Notes: generated from the sequence alone by a model not told the origin. Shown: positions 1 to 10,159, numbered from the stretch's first letter. The stretch: DNA of 64,000 nucleotides from Leptidea sinapis (GCF_905404315.1 NC_066311.1:3720001-3784000); one strand, 5' to 3'. Numbers and translations: made by a program.

Positions 1-345
1 TCCCAGCCACTGTTCAGGCATGTTCTATAAATAAATTTAAATGTTTTATTAAAAAAACGGTTCTGTCGTAAATCCTACTTAATAGTCCACAGATAAATAT
101 CTAAGTGATCGGACAGCACGGAACTACATTATGATTATTTTATAGCAATAGCAATGACAGTATAATATTGTATACTTTATTAAAAAGAGCCCAAAAAAAG
201 AATGTTGGAAGAGTTGAGTTCTTGCGCCGCTTCTTCTCTCTCAGAGCGCCATTTGTTTCCGAAGCGGTAGTAGTAGTCTAGTATATTAGAAATGACATCA
301 AAAATAATTCTAAAGGAATCAATTTTAAGAAAATAAATGCGTTTT
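1..345 (+). mobile_element. LINE family B 3' end, cut by the window edge
   Basis: The first ~130 bases are the decayed end of the reverse-transcriptase ORF (PATVQA, then SINKFKCF, with a later stop). The 3' UTR follows, carrying GAGTTCTTGCGCCGCTTCTT, CAGAGCGCCATTTGTTTCCG and AGCGGTAGTAGTA, and ending near AAAATAAATGCGTTTTATGCC. The same UTR recurs at 6.4, 12.6, 17.1, 24.7, 33.2 and 44.5 kb. Confidence 0.85.
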
Positions 346-850
346 ATGCCTATTAAAAAACCAACAAAAATCGGAGAACAATTCGAGAATCTGCGAATAT
401 TATGTGAATATTCGACATTTCTCGTGATTTTCTCGCTCTCTCGCAAGATTCTCGCTTGAGTGTGGAGCGGGCTTTATGGATTGGCAAGTCGTTCAAATAA
501 TGTTACGTCACGCAGTTTAAACAAAAGCAAAGCAGTCAATGTTTGGATGGATGGGTGGCCGCTTAACGACTCGAATAATTTTTATGTCGATTAACATTGA
601 GATTATGCGACTATTTATTAGACTAGAAATTTCTTTGTTCTTTATGACGAAGGCAGTATATAAAGGTTACTTTAGCATGAAGTAATTAGCATAATATGAT
701 TGACCTTAGTAGACGGTATGTATGGATTGATGCATCTACTGTACTCAATAACTCTTGTGTTTATAAGTATTAATTTACTTTTTTTTCTTTTTTGGCTTAC
801 TCGTGTAAGCCTTTCAGTTTTTGACACCTGAGTATTATTGTTGCGTATAT
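346..850. other. Unassigned AT-rich spacer
   Basis: Contains a local inverted motif around GAGAATCTGCGAATATT / AATATTCGACATTTCTCG but no supported gene. I see no promoter or known repeat. Confidence 0.3.
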
Positions 851-2030
851 TATTGTATATATTGTTATTGAGACCTCCTGGGACTCCTCTCGGTATGGGG
901 GTACCACAAGGGTCTATTCTTGGACCCTTCCTCTTCCTAATTTATATAAATAATCTACCTAACCTTGTAGAAAAAAAACACAAGGTGGTATTTTTTGCGG
1001 ATAACACTTCACTTATATTCAAAGTGAAACGAAGTCAAGTTTTGTATGACGAAGTAAACAATGCTCTATCTGACATCGTGTACTGGTTTAGCGCCAATAA
1101 CTTATTGTTAAATAATCATAAAACCAAATATATTAAATTCACCGCGCCAAATGTCAAAAATGTAGATGCGAATATTTTATTAAATGGAGAGGTGGTAGAA
1201 CCAGTGGAATCTGCTATATTTCTTGGCATTACTCTTGATTCCAAATTGCAGTGGGGCCCCCATATTGAAGGATTTGCGAATAGGCTTAGTTCTGCAGCAT
1301 ATGCGGTTAAGAAAATTAGACGGTTAACTGACATAGATACGGCGAGATTAGTATACTTTAGTTATTTTCATAGTATTATGTCCTATGGTATATTGTTATG
1401 GGGCAGTGCGGCCGATATTTTTATTTTAGGTTTTTCGCGCGATTTATAACCTAGGTCCTAAAGAATCATTAAGAGAAAAATTTAAAGAAATAAACATTTT
1501 GACTTGCTTCTCAATACGATCTTCGATAATGTTTTGTATGTTCATAAGCACATTGAGGAATTTTCTAGAAACTGTGACATTCATAATGTTAACACGAGGA
1601 ACAAACACAAACTTGTTATGCCTACTACTCGGTTGGGTCGAGTTAGTAAGTCATATGTTGGGCGATGTATATGCTTCTACAACATGATCCCAGAAAATGT
1701 ACAAAACAAATGTGTTACGAAATTTAAAAGAAATGTTAAAAAACGTTTGTGTGGGAAAGGTTATTATAGCATAAACGATTTTCTTAATGACACCACGGAC
1801 TGGGAATAAAGCGAACACCCTCAGGCTCTTTAATTATAAATGTTTATTGTACGACATTACATTTTAATCCATATTTTATATAAAAAAAAAGCCCGCTGAG
1901 TTTCTTGCGCCCATTCTTCTCAGGTCCGAGGCAGTCTCTTTTGAATGGCTGGTAGATTTTGACGTTCAATAAGTGATTTTAAATCCTATTTTGAATAAAA
2001 ATATTTGAATTCTAATTTGAATTTGAATTG
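851..2030 (+). pseudogene. LINE family A: 5'-truncated, decayed reverse transcriptase plus 3' UTR
   Basis: The frame to 1449 contains the RT palm: GVPQGSILGPFLFLIYIN, then FFADN where the catalytic box should read F/YADD, then FLGITLDSKLQWGPHI and a thumb with SYFHSIMSYGILLWGSA. A small deletion or frameshift near 1417-1432 breaks it; the frame resumes as YNLGPKESLREKFKEIN and again at 1504-1809 (FDNVLYVHKHIEEF to NDFLNDTTDWE, TAA). The 3' UTR has CCCGCTGAGTTTCTTGCGCC and ends in short ATTTGA-type repeats near 2030. The endonuclease and N-terminal RT are missing, as in a 5'-truncated insertion. Two frame breaks and a catalytic Asp-to-Asn change mean no activity. Clade is likely Jockey/CR1-like; not tested. 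Confidence 0.88.
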
Positions 2031-2034
2031 AAAT

Positions 2035-2232
2035 GATTTGTAAAACAATTAAAATGTAAATATTGATTTAAAAGAGTGGCTATGAGTTTCTTGCTACTTC
2101 TTCTCATTAGCTCAACCCTTTACGAAGTAGCGGTAAATTCAATAAGAAAAAATATTTTTATATTTTGACATTCATAAGTGTCATTTCGGTGACCTACATG
2201 AATAAAGTGATTTTGTATTTTGAATATGAATA
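2035..2232 (+). repeat. LINE family K 3' UTR
   Basis: Carries AAAAGAGTGGCTATGAGTTTCTTGC, a TTCTTCTC box, then GACATTCATAAGTGTCATTT, GACCTACATGAATAAAGTGA and a TTTTGAATATGAAT tail. The terminal part recurs at 16.73-16.79 kb. No coding sequence remains. Confidence 0.65.
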
Positions 2233-2267
2233 CCTGCGTAGGTATATATAATAATAGTACCTTTTGT

Positions 2268-2583
2268 TTTTTTATGAAAATAAGGAACGAGACGAGCAGG
2301 ACGTTCAGCTGATGGTAATTCATACGCCCTGCCCATTACATTGTAGTGCCGTTAAGGATTATTAGGAAAACGGAAAACTTCCAAGCGCCACTACAACTGC
2401 GCTCGTCACCTTGAGACATAAGATGTCAAGTCTCATTTGTCCAGTAATTTCACTAGCTACGGCGCCCTTCAGACCGAAACACAATAATGCTTACACATTA
2501 CTACTTCACGACAGAAAAAGGCGCCGTTGTGCTACACCTAATCTAGCCGGCATCCTGTGTGCAAAGGAGCCTCCCACTGGTAA
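2268..2583 (-). repeat. Family D hairpin SINE-like element
   Basis: Starts with a T-run and ATGAAAATAAGGAACGAGAC and ends in GGAGCCTCCCACTGG, the full-length layout of family D (structure described at 58635). The A-tail orientation is minus. Internal hairpins are partly eroded. Confidence 0.8.
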
Positions 2584-2626
2584 AGTGTCTACGCCGTTTG
2601 GTTCCGTATAATATCTATACTCTTAG

Positions 2627-2646
2627 ATTATATATATATATATATC
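2627..2646. repeat. (TA)n microsatellite
   Basis: About nine TA units flanked by AGAT and CTAAA. Confidence 0.8.
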
Positions 2647-2689
2647 TAAACAATGACGATAGAACATCATTTTGTCTAAATATACTGTA

Positions 2690-3155
2690 ACAGGTTGACA
2701 GTAAGGCTATACTTTGACCAATACACACACACTAACACAAAGTGACACACAATGCGCAAGTGCTAGACGTAGCTTCTCACGCACACTAAAGTATTAAACC
2801 TGGCCTGTTTTCATCGGTTGTCTAGCAGCAAGAGGGCTCTATCTAGATAGACGACCTGTATAGCCGAGTGGTTAGCGATCCTACCTACTAAGCTAGAGGT
2901 CCCGGGTTCGAATCCCGGTAGGTGCAAGCATTTATATGATGAATATGGATGTTTGTTTCCGAGACATGGATGTTTAAATGTATTTATGTATGTTTATATG
3001 TATTTATGTATGTTTAAGTAAGTATATTGTATTAAATATAACCCATAACACAGGCTATATATGCTTAACTTGGGGCAAGATAATTTGTGTAAAAAGTGTG
3101 TCAATATTATATTATATTATTATCTAGAGTCTAGACGTATAAATTATCTATGACC
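2690..3155 (+). mobile_element. hAT-like MITE M copy split by a SINE
   Basis: The left part holds ACACAAAGTGACACACAATG, GACGTAGCTTCTCACGCACA and CCTGGCCTGTTTTCATCGG, the MITE M interior. The right TIR (CTAGACGTATAAATTATCTA) appears only after the SINE, at about 3128-3150. The left TIR is eroded. Confidence 0.75.
2848..3120 (+). repeat. tRNA-derived SINE (family E) with 8-bp TSD
   Basis: The head has a pol III A box (TAGCCGAGTGGTTAG) and a perfect B box (GGTTCGAATCC). The body has repeated GTATTTATGTATGTTTA, then CAGGCTATATATGCTTAACT, GGGGCAAGATAATTTGTGT and an ATTATATTATT tail. Exact TATCTAGA at 2840-2847 and 3121-3128 is its target-site duplication, made from MITE M sequence. Confidence 0.9.
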
Positions 3156-3344
3156 TATAGTGTTATTTAGATGATATGCCAAGAATAAACTTAACAGATG
3201 AAGTATGAAGATAGAAAAAAAATACTCGCGTACACGAAGAGTTACGTTCTGTTGTAAAAGATATGACAAAATATACATAAAGGAAAGAAAAAAAGGTGAC
3301 GATTTTTGTAAACGTATGTGGATCGATTCATACATATTTAAATA

Positions 3345-3680
3345 AATTTGGAGTGTCTCTTTGTAATATTGATTATTGTAATATAACCGTTTTTTACTAC
3401 ATGTAGGTATAATAATAATATATACGGTATATGCATCAAAAACACTTTTTTCCCCTTCTTTGTCTGTCTGTTTGTTCCGGCTAATCTCTGAAATGGCTGG
3501 ACCGATTTTGACGGGACTTTAATTTGCAGGTAGCTGATGTAATAAGGAGTAACTTAGGCTACGTTTATTTTAGAAAAAATCTATTATTTTTGAAAAATAA
3601 AGTAATGTTGTAATTTCCAAGAAACGGTCTAACTCTAAAAATAATTTATATGGCAAAACAACTTTTGCCGGATCAGCTAG
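3345..3680 (+). mobile_element. Helitron-like non-autonomous element (family F variant)
   Basis: Ends GCCGGATCAGCTAG at 3680 followed by T, the Helitron 3' terminus in a T target. Contains GTCTGTCTGTTTGTTCCGGC and GGCTGGACCGATTTTGACGG. An inverted relative is at 62.58-62.75 kb. The 5' boundary is approximate and there is no ORF. Confidence 0.65.
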
Positions 3681-3699
3681 TATTAAAATATAATGTAAT

Positions 3700-3860
3700 A
3701 TTAGTTCTGCAGCATATGCGGTTAAAAAAATTAGACAGTTAACTGACTTAGATACGTCGCGACTAATTTAGTTATTTTCATGGTATTATGTCCTGTGGTA
3801 TTTATTATGTCCTATGGTATATTGTTATGGAGCAATGGAGCCGATTATAATACCATCTTT
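3700..3860 (+). pseudogene. LINE A reverse-transcriptase fragment
   Basis: TTCTGCAGCATATGCGGTTA through the region equivalent to SYFHSIMSYGILLW of the 851-2030 copy, with a small internal duplication of the TATGTCCT-TGGTAT segment. No open frame. Confidence 0.75.
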
Positions 3861-3939
3861 GTGCTGTAGAAGAGGGCTATTTATAACCCTCTTTTTTCAA
3901 ATTAATTTTAATATAAAAAAATAACACGGGTTCCTAACT

Positions 3940-4350
3940 TTTGTATAAACGTGATTACACTTTTTTGCCACTTAGACCTTTTCATGTTTAAGTCATTAGC
4001 TTTATATAAAAATGTTGTAACCATACTTAAATGAGCTGCCCTTCATTGAACGGCAAAATTTAAACACTAAAAACATTAATTACAGACTAAAAGATTATCT
4101 ATTACAAATATTATAGCAACTAAGAGAATTTGAACCTGCTCAGTCACATTTATAAGTTATATTTATACGTTTTTATCTCTTTTAAAATATTTTCACTGTT
4201 GTTCATTTAATTTATAGCATAAGTTGTGAGTTGTGTCGTATTATTAAGTGTTATTAGCATTAGTTGTTAGCCTTTGTGGTTTTTTTAGATGCTAAGTTGA
4301 CCTAGTTTTATATCGGTATACGTAATATGATAAATAAATAAAAAAAATAC
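3940..4350 (+). repeat. Decayed LINE 3' end with A-rich tail
   Basis: A reading stretch equivalent to NTKNINYRLKDYLLQIL (about 4060-4110) resembles the last residues of LINE reverse transcriptases. AT-rich UTR follows and ends in GATAAATAAATAAAAAAAAT. Confidence 0.45.
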
Positions 4351-4360
4351 ATTTAAAAAC

Positions 4361-4522
4361 TTGTAACCAAATTTAGAAAAATATTGTTAGTTGTACCTTA
4401 CTAATTTTCATATCAGTATTTGGCTGTTTTAAAAATAAGGGAACTTTAGGTCTAGATTTAATATCCTGTTAATGTAATCAATTTATGAATGTGACCGTTT
4501 GTTTCTATTGAATAAATAAAAA
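4361..4522 (+). repeat. LINE-type 3' tail
   Basis: Non-coding stretch ending TTCTATTGAATAAATAAA plus a poly(A) run, like a LINE or retrocopy 3' terminus. No ORF; parent family unknown. Confidence 0.35.
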
Positions 4523-5275
4523 AAAAAGAGTGTGTGTACTTATGTACACGCGTTAGAAGTTATACTTCTTTGGCGTATGGAAAAATACTTCAAATTTTAA
4601 CTAATAGTTAAGATCAAAGATAGTATAAACACTCAGAATTTAAGGTTAATATAAACAAGTATAGAAAATTAATCATTTTTTTTATTTATACATAAAATTT
4701 GTTAATATACCAGAAATAAAACAAAACGAAAAAAAATATATTTTTTCAATAATAATGTAATAATTTTTAAATAACGATGTAAATAAATTATACATACCGA
4801 CAATTAACCTCAAATCTATATTTATAGTGCATTTGCACTCAAAACAGTTTATTCAAATCAGTTTTATCACTAATATTCAATATATATATAGATATACTAA
4901 TAAATTATTAGTAAATACTATCACCGTCGTATATGAAATTCATTTAATAAAAGTACCAAAATAATATTTATTTATTCACACTGTTTATTTGTACTGTTAC
5001 GAAACACGTGTTCTAACTATAAAAATACTAGAATATACAATTTGAACATAGTTATCGATTTTCATGCCACCTAGAAATAACTTCACGATGTAGAATTCAA
5101 GTGTCGGTGTGCGCGCGCATCGTAAAACTTCACTCTCATCATTTTTCTCCATCGCGCCAAACTTCAAAAAAAAACACAGTAAGCGACGACTACGGGCACA
5201 GCACTACACTGTAGACGCGCGGGGCGAGGCGTACGCAAGTAGGGGGAGATGTTTCCGCTGCAAATGTAATATTTC
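4523..5275. repeat. Family J repeat and CpG-rich patch, no gene
   Basis: Begins with GTACACGCGTTAGAAGTTAT and ACTTCTTTGGCG, shared with 7.47 and 27.47 kb, and has a second shared block at 5100-5170 (GTGCGCGCGCATCGTAAAAC, CTCCATCGCGCCAAACTTCA). Between them is plain AT-rich DNA. A GC/CpG-rich patch lies at 5200-5250. Probably a DNA element with related ends; class unknown. Confidence 0.4.
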
Positions 5276-5277
5276 AT

Positions 5278-5530
5278 AAAATTCAAATATACTTTATTCT
5301 TTCAGACTTAATCGCTTTTGAATCGTTACTATAAATATTTCTTTCAAATCACTAAATCTACCATACGTTCGGAAAACTGAAAAAGTAGAACCCCATGAGA
5401 AGAACATACAAGAAACTCAACGGCCACTCTTTTATCAATAAGTATTTTAGAATGGTTTTAATATACGTAGTCAATTAGTTTGTAAGGTGCTGCATCCAAT
5501 ATAGGAGTCGTGTTAAAATTACATAGGTAT
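5278..5530 (-). repeat. LINE family I 3' UTR
   Basis: Antisense of a UTR with AGAGTGGCCGTTGAGTTTCT and a TTCTTCTC box; the tail reads TTCAAATATACTTTATTC on the plus strand. A second copy is at 40195-40450. Confidence 0.6.
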
Positions 5531-5540
5531 CTAATTTAAA

Positions 5541-5849
5541 TTGTTAAATCATGAAATTGAGAAAGGTATGCTGAGATGGTTTGGACATGTCGAGAGAATG
5601 AATGAAGAACGATTGACGAAGAAAGTGTATAAGGCCAGTGTGAATGAAAGTATTGGAAGGGGTAGACCTAGGCGGACGTTCCAAGATCAAATCAGGGACG
5701 TCTTGAAAAAAGGCCAGGTCAAGAGTACCTTAAACCGGAGAGCATGTATGAAAGGAATAATGAAAGTGGATGAAGCGAAACAAGTATGTAAGGATCGTAG
5801 CAAGTGGAAAGAAGTGGTCTCTGCCTACCCCTACGAGAAAGAGGCGTGA
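5541..5849 (+). pseudogene. C-terminus of an RTE-like LINE reverse transcriptase
   Basis: A 102-codon open frame: KGMLRWFGHVERMNEERLTK, then SIGRGRPRRTFQDQIRDVLK, then CKDRSKWKEVVSAYP, stop TGA. The W-GHV-R-(x)-RGRPR-W/F-D-(x)-DR-W pattern is typical of the C-terminal tail of arthropod LINE polyproteins. Intact over its length but lacks all polymerase motifs; the preceding sequence is not RT, so it is 5'-truncated. Confidence 0.75.
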
Positions 5850-6171
5850 TTTTATGTATGTATTATTCATGAAATTACATTTTGATCATTAGTTGACGGA
5901 ATCTATAATAATATATTAACTGCCTTGGTGAATTTTGGCATTATGCATTCTCTACAATTAATTATCGGCATACTTAAATACCTACATTTCCGGTAACATA
6001 CACAACGAATATTACGTTTTAAATAATCGAAATGCAGTATTTACACGTGCAGTGTGCGTTATAAATAGGCAAGGTCGGTGCATAGACCGCGACCTTGTCG
6101 ATAAGGTTCGGTATCAAGGTGTTCAGATATCGAATGAAACGGTTATAATGTCATTTATTAAAGTAGTTATA
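5850..6171. other. Unassigned spacer
   Basis: AT-rich, no gene. A stretch near 6060-6125 (CGGTGCATAGACCGCGACCT) is GC-richer and reads open, but nothing is recognised. Confidence 0.3.
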
Positions 6172-6595
6172 GTTAAGGGATTGCTTGTAACTAATTCTAG
6201 TAGGCTTCATAAGATACATAATAGCTTTAAGGGTGAATGTATACACTTCTATAATAAAGTCCCAGCCACTGTTCAGGCACTATCTATAAATAAATGTTAA
6301 TGTTTTATAAAAAAATGGCTCTGTCGTAAATCCTATTACTCCACTGCTGAATATCTAAGTGATCGTACAGCCTGGGACTAGATTGTGATTATTTTAAAAC
6401 GATAGAAATGACTGTACAATACTGTATATTTTTATTGAAAAGAGCGCAAAAAAAGAATGCTGGCGTCGCTTCTTCTCTCTCAAAGCGTCATTTGTTTCCG
6501 AAGCGGTAGTAGTATCTAGTAGTTATTAGAAATGACATCAAAAAGAATTCTAAAGGAATCAATTTTGAGAAAATAAATGCCTTTTATGCCTTTTT
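6172..6595 (+). mobile_element. LINE family B 3' end
   Basis: Starts at AAGGGATTGCTTGTAACTAA, encoding GLLVTNSSRLHKIHNSFKGE, then CIHFYNKVPATVQALSINK, stopped by TAA at 6298. The family B UTR follows and ends in AAAATAAATGCCTTTTATGC. 5'-truncated. Confidence 0.85.
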
Positions 6596-6655
6596 ATAAA
6601 ACTTATGTCATTGCTTGTCATTAGCTTCTTACTACAGCAAAGCAAAACTCCCTAA

Positions 6656-7031
6656 GAAAAAAAAATTAACAAAAAGACAACCGACTACAAAATCACTACT
6701 CCAAAACAATTATGATCTTAATATACACTAAAAAGTATGAACATGTATGCGTATTTTTATACAATCTAATTAATTATCTAATTCTAGTAACGATTATTGT
6801 TATTTTTGGAATTGGAGTTCTCCCGCCGCGGCCCCGCCCTCTTCTCTCGCCTCCTCACGTTGCCCGTGCGACTCAAGCACATCTCACCTACAACTATGTA
6901 TGTGATAATCGTTACTAGAATTAGATTAATTATTGAGATTGTATAAAAATTCGCAATTATTTTTATACTTTTTAGTGCATATTATATGTGGTGTTTTTGA
7001 AGTCGATGGTTTTTTTGTTAATTTTTTTTTA
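6656..7031. mobile_element. Foldback element with ~130-bp terminal inverted repeats
   Basis: The left arm (6656-6797) and right arm (6904-7031) are imperfect reverse complements. Matching blocks include CACTAAAAAGTAT, TTTTTATACAATCT and CTAATTCTAGTAACGATTAT against their complements on the right. The ~105-bp centre is strikingly GC-rich (CCCGCCGCGGCCCCGCCCTC). No transposase ORF. Consistent with a non-autonomous foldback DNA element; target duplication not resolvable in the flanking A/T runs. Confidence 0.8.
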
Positions 7032-7227
7032 TAACTCACATCGACATTCGTTACAATATTGTTGACAAACTCAACAATTATACTGACAGTTATTTTTCCT
7101 TACCTTAGAATAAAGCGGAAAATGAGATAATGAGGTGTGCACTTTGGATTTTCCAAACTTTTTTTGAATATTCAACTATCAAATCACTCGCTAACGCACA
7201 TATTGACAAATCAAAATTGTTCACGCA

Positions 7228-7368
7228 CTTAGATAATTAGACACTAGATAGACTGTGAAAACGTCGAAAAAAAAATTATTTTCAGCAACGCAAATATCGC
7301 GAGTAATCTGTTGCTATGCATTGCCTAACAGCAAGAGGCTCTATCTATAGACCTAAAAAGTATCTAAG
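7228..7368 (+). mobile_element. hAT-like MITE M, internally deleted
   Basis: Left end CTTAGATAATTAGACACTAG, GACTGTGAAAACGTCGAAAA inside, GCAAGAGGCTCTATCTATAG near the right end and TATCTAAG at the end. Flanking 8-mers TTCACGCA and GTTACGCA agree at 6 of 8, a decayed TSD. Confidence 0.75.
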
Positions 7369-7462
7369 GTTACGCATTATTTATTTTAATTATTCATTAA
7401 TTTTTTGACCCACCAACAGCTTAACATACAAAAATACAGTATGGTCATTCTATATATAAAAA

Positions 7463-7740
7463 AGTGCGTGTGTACGCGCGCAAGAAGTTATACTTCTTTG
7501 GCCTAACAAAACAAAAATCCTTAAAATTATTAATTATTCCTCGTGCTATTCTACGTTTGTAGAAAGAACAATATTGTAAAAATCTTGCAACGATGGCTTT
7601 GACAATTAATTATTAAATAACTAATACGGCTGTACGGGCTTCAACCCTTTGCCTGTCCTAAAAATGGACGAAGAAGAAAGAATTCACTCTCAACATTTTT
7701 TCATAACGCGCCTAGAGAAGTATAACTTAAAAAAATATTG
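7463..7740. repeat. Family J repeat
   Basis: Left part GTGTACGCGCGCAAGAAGTT, ACTTCTTTGGCC, CTCGTGCTATTCTACGTTTG; right part TTCACTCTCAACATTTTTTC and AACGCGCCTAGAGAAGTATA. The left end contains an AAGAAGT-tat-ACTTCTT near-palindrome and the right end a diverged complement of it. Confidence 0.5.
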
Positions 7741-7880
7741 ACTGGTATGCAAGCCAATTACAGGTGTGCATTATTGTCAGGTGGTATTTTATAATAATAA
7801 TAAGCCTTTAATTAATTCCAACAACGTTCAACTACATAATAATTTAATCTTAACACTACGCGTATAATATAAAATATAAA
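7741..7880. other. Unassigned AT-rich spacer
   Basis: Nothing recognised. Confidence 0.3.
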
Positions 7881-8225
7881 AGTTATGTTATTGGAAACCC
7901 ACTGCGGGTATAGGCCACCTCCAGCTTATTCCATGTATCCCTCCTCTGTGCTTTTCCTCTCCATTCTTTTCCTGCTATTTTTATTATGTCATCTACCCAT
8001 CTGTTTCTTGGGCGGCCTCTTCGTTTTGCCAGATAGTCCTTCCCAACTTGTCGTTTCTACTGTCCATCTTTTGTCCATGAATCTCACCACATGACCTGCC
8101 CAGCGCCACTTTTGTGTTACAGCGTACTCAAGAGCATCTATCAAATTTGTCCTTATCCTAATGCTGTCACTTCTAATCTTTTGAATTTTTCTGATTTTCA
8201 ACATACTCCTTTCCAGGTGGTATTT
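7880..8225 (-). pseudogene. RTE-like LINE reverse-transcriptase C-terminus
   Basis: Antisense frame 8204-7989 reads LKIRKIQKIRSDSIRIRTNL, then VTQKWRWAGHVVRFMDKRWT, then SGKTKRPPKKQMGRW; a second frame continues toward 7885 with the usual DTWNKLEVAYT-type ending. At least one frameshift. W-R-W-GHV-R is the LINE tail motif seen also at 5.5, 8.5, 28.4 and 29.1 kb, but this is a distinct family. Confidence 0.7.
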
Positions 8226-8449
8226 ACGCTAGTATATCTTAAGCCAGAGGACTAATTGTTTCATAAAAAATGAAGGGCAATGCCTTTAGATAAGTGTTAA
8301 TGAACTTTTATCAAGCTAACAACAGCTTGCATGTCAGATAACGCATTATGTAAGAGATAATGCTTGTATTCCTGTCATACCTATTGACTATTGGAAATAG
8401 GGGTGACTAATATATTAGTATTGTATATAATTATGCTTAAATAAATATC

Positions 8450-8705
8450 TCTGATTGCAAAACTGAAGTGGCAGTGGATAGGGCACATAGTTCGACGGAC
8501 ATATGGCCGGTGGGACAGGAAAGTGCTCGAATGGCGACCACGTACCGGAAAACGTAGTGTTGATAGGCCTCCAACAAGATGGACCGACGATCTGGTCAAG
8601 ATCGCCGGAATACGTTGGACGAGGGCAGCGTAGGACTGACCGTCGTGGAAAGCTTTGCGGAGGCCTTTGTCCAGCGGTGGACGTCTTCCACCTGATGATG
8701 ATGAT
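8450..8705 (+). pseudogene. RTE-like LINE tail (endonuclease-reverse transcriptase family)
   Basis: Reconstructable across frames: KLKWQWIGHIVRRTYGRWD, KVLEWRPRTGKRSVDRPPTR, WTDDLVKIAGIRWTRAA; ends in GGACGTCTTCCACCTGATGA and a TGATGA tail. Same family as 20.3, 29.1 and 57.1 kb, and like RTE elements I recall from Heliconius. Multiple frame breaks. Confidence 0.8.
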
Positions 8706-9075
8706 ATATCGCTATTCTTTCGACTCAGTAAAGCATCGATATATAACAGCCCTAGCTAAAAAGGATCTGCCTGAGTAAAAATTTAAAATTAGCTTAGTAG
8801 TAAACGTGCAGTGATTTGACATAAGTTTGAAATAGTAGTAACTACAGTATGGCGATTGGCGACGAAGTATAATCCGGCTAAGTTTGAAATTGAACAGTTG
8901 CCTAAAACGTAGTGGATTTGGGCTATCTCCGTTTTTTACAAGATTATAGCCGTCATCTGTCAATCTATCAATGACTGCACGTGTCATACAATCGAGGGAA
9001 TCGCTTTTTTCTTAGAGAGTTTCGCTAGGCTGGTGTCCGCATAATAAACATCTATACCAGCTGACATGACAAGTG
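8706..9075. other. Unassigned spacer
   Basis: Mixed-composition DNA with short chance ORFs on both strands. No repeat or gene recognised. Confidence 0.3.
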
Positions 9076-9078
9076 GTT

Positions 9079-9225
9079 ATGTGTATCAAAATATTTAACA
9101 AACTTCCAAAAGAATTAAAGCAAATTATTTCACTTAAACTCTTTAAACATAAGTTATACAATCGTAAAATTCTTGCCGATTGGCTACAAAAAGAAATAAT
9201 TTTTTTATTTCATCAACGATTCTGA
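9079..9225 (+). pseudogene. LINE reverse-transcriptase C-terminal scrap
   Basis: Reads CIKIFNKLPKELKQIISLK, LFKHKLYNRKILADWLQKE, then stop TGA. The FNKLP-x-(x)-L-x-x-FK pattern is the usual C-terminus of Jockey/CR1-like LINEs. No 3' UTR recognised. Confidence 0.5.
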
Positions 9226-9287
9226 ATTTTAACAATAATTGCGAATGGGTAGAGAACTTACAGTAACACTTACATAGAAACATATAA

Positions 9288-9402
9288 AACGGATTGCACT
9301 CCGGGAGTGCCAGCAGAAGTGAAAACTTGAACATTAACGTTGTGAATTTTTGAATATATTGAAATTATTTATCATCAGTACATTTATGTGGTTAAATACA
9401 AA
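9288..9402 (+). repeat. Family L repeat, inverted partner of 13147-13290
   Basis: GATTGCACTCCGGGAGTGCC, AGCAGAAGTGAAAACTTGAA, CATTAACGTTGTG and TTATGTGGTTAAATACAA, each found in reverse complement at 13147-13290. Contains the self-complementary CACTCC-GGGAGTG. Function unknown. Confidence 0.65.
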
Positions 9403-9476
9403 AATCAGAAATACTATAATTATTTTCCTTTATTTATCATTAAAATCAATTTTCATCCATAATTTCAACGACTGTC

Positions 9477-9614
9477 GGAGACAGAGGAATCACACGAGCT
9501 TTGCCGGCTTTTAAGGAAGGTGTACGCACTTTTTTTAAAGTTACCCATGTCGTATCGTCCCGGAAACACCGCACAAGGAAGTTCATTTCACAGCTTTGTA
9601 GAAAGTGGAAGAAT
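9477..9614 (-). repeat. LINE family C fragment
   Basis: GAGGAATCACACGAGCTTTG, GCCGGCTTTTAAGGAAGG, ATGTCGTATCGTCCCGGAAA and GAAGTTCATTTCACAGCTTT, antisense to the RT C-terminus WNELPCAVFPGRYDMGTFKK. Fused on the right to a MITE M piece. Confidence 0.8.
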
Positions 9615-9735
9615 ATAAGTGTCATACATATGCGAGTGTAAGACGTAGCTTGTCACGCACACGAAACTAATATTCCTGGCCTGTTTTTATCGAGAGACTA
9701 CCTAAACGTATAAATTATCTAAGTCAGTTTTGTGT
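9615..9735 (+). repeat. MITE M fragment
   Basis: GTAAGACGTAGCTTGTCACG, ATTCCTGGCCTGTTTTTATC and right terminal ACGTATAAATTATCTAAG. The left half is missing. Confidence 0.7.
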
Positions 9736-10159
9736 AAATAAATAGCTTTTATTCCTTTTACCTTCACCTACCTCCGTCCTGCCGACTCTCTCTACGAAAT
9801 TTTCTTCGCAATACGTAACCATAGCAACGGTCTATCGATTTATCTCCATCTCGCTCACACACTAGCATTGTATTGATTTTAATCCTCCATTTCATTCACT
9901 CGCTGTCACAGTCGCTGTTTTTATGTCAACCGCTGCAGTTTACAAATTACGTTTCTTGTTTTTACAATGGTGATATAATTTTGTGAGGAAATTTGTGATT
10001 TTTGATATATTTTTTGCGCCTTAATCAGCATACTGGTAAGTTTATTATTATAATTAAATTTCATCATTCATAGATATTTATAGTAGAAGCGTAATTTTTA
10101 ATTTCCTAAATAAAGAAAAGCTGTTTCAGTATAGTATAATTATTGTACCAATAATTTTT
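9736..10159. other. Unassigned, possible exon-like or promoter-like sequence
   Basis: Less AT-rich at 9770-9960 (TTCACCTACCTCCGTCCTGC and following). Includes AATAAATAGC near 9738. No ORF or repeat I can support. A CAG-TTTACAAATTACG stretch and a GGTAAG at 10036 could be a chance splice donor. Confidence 0.25.

Noticed and set aside
2627..2646. TATA-box promoter
   Set aside because: Simple (TA)n repeat between transposable elements, with no gene downstream.
6712..6918. 68-codon ORF with a proline-rich core
   Set aside because: It spans an arm and the GC-rich core of a foldback element and is explained by that structure.
9736..10159. Host first exon with donor GGTAAG at 10036
   Set aside because: No open frame, no promoter element and no downstream exon; only a chance GTAAG.
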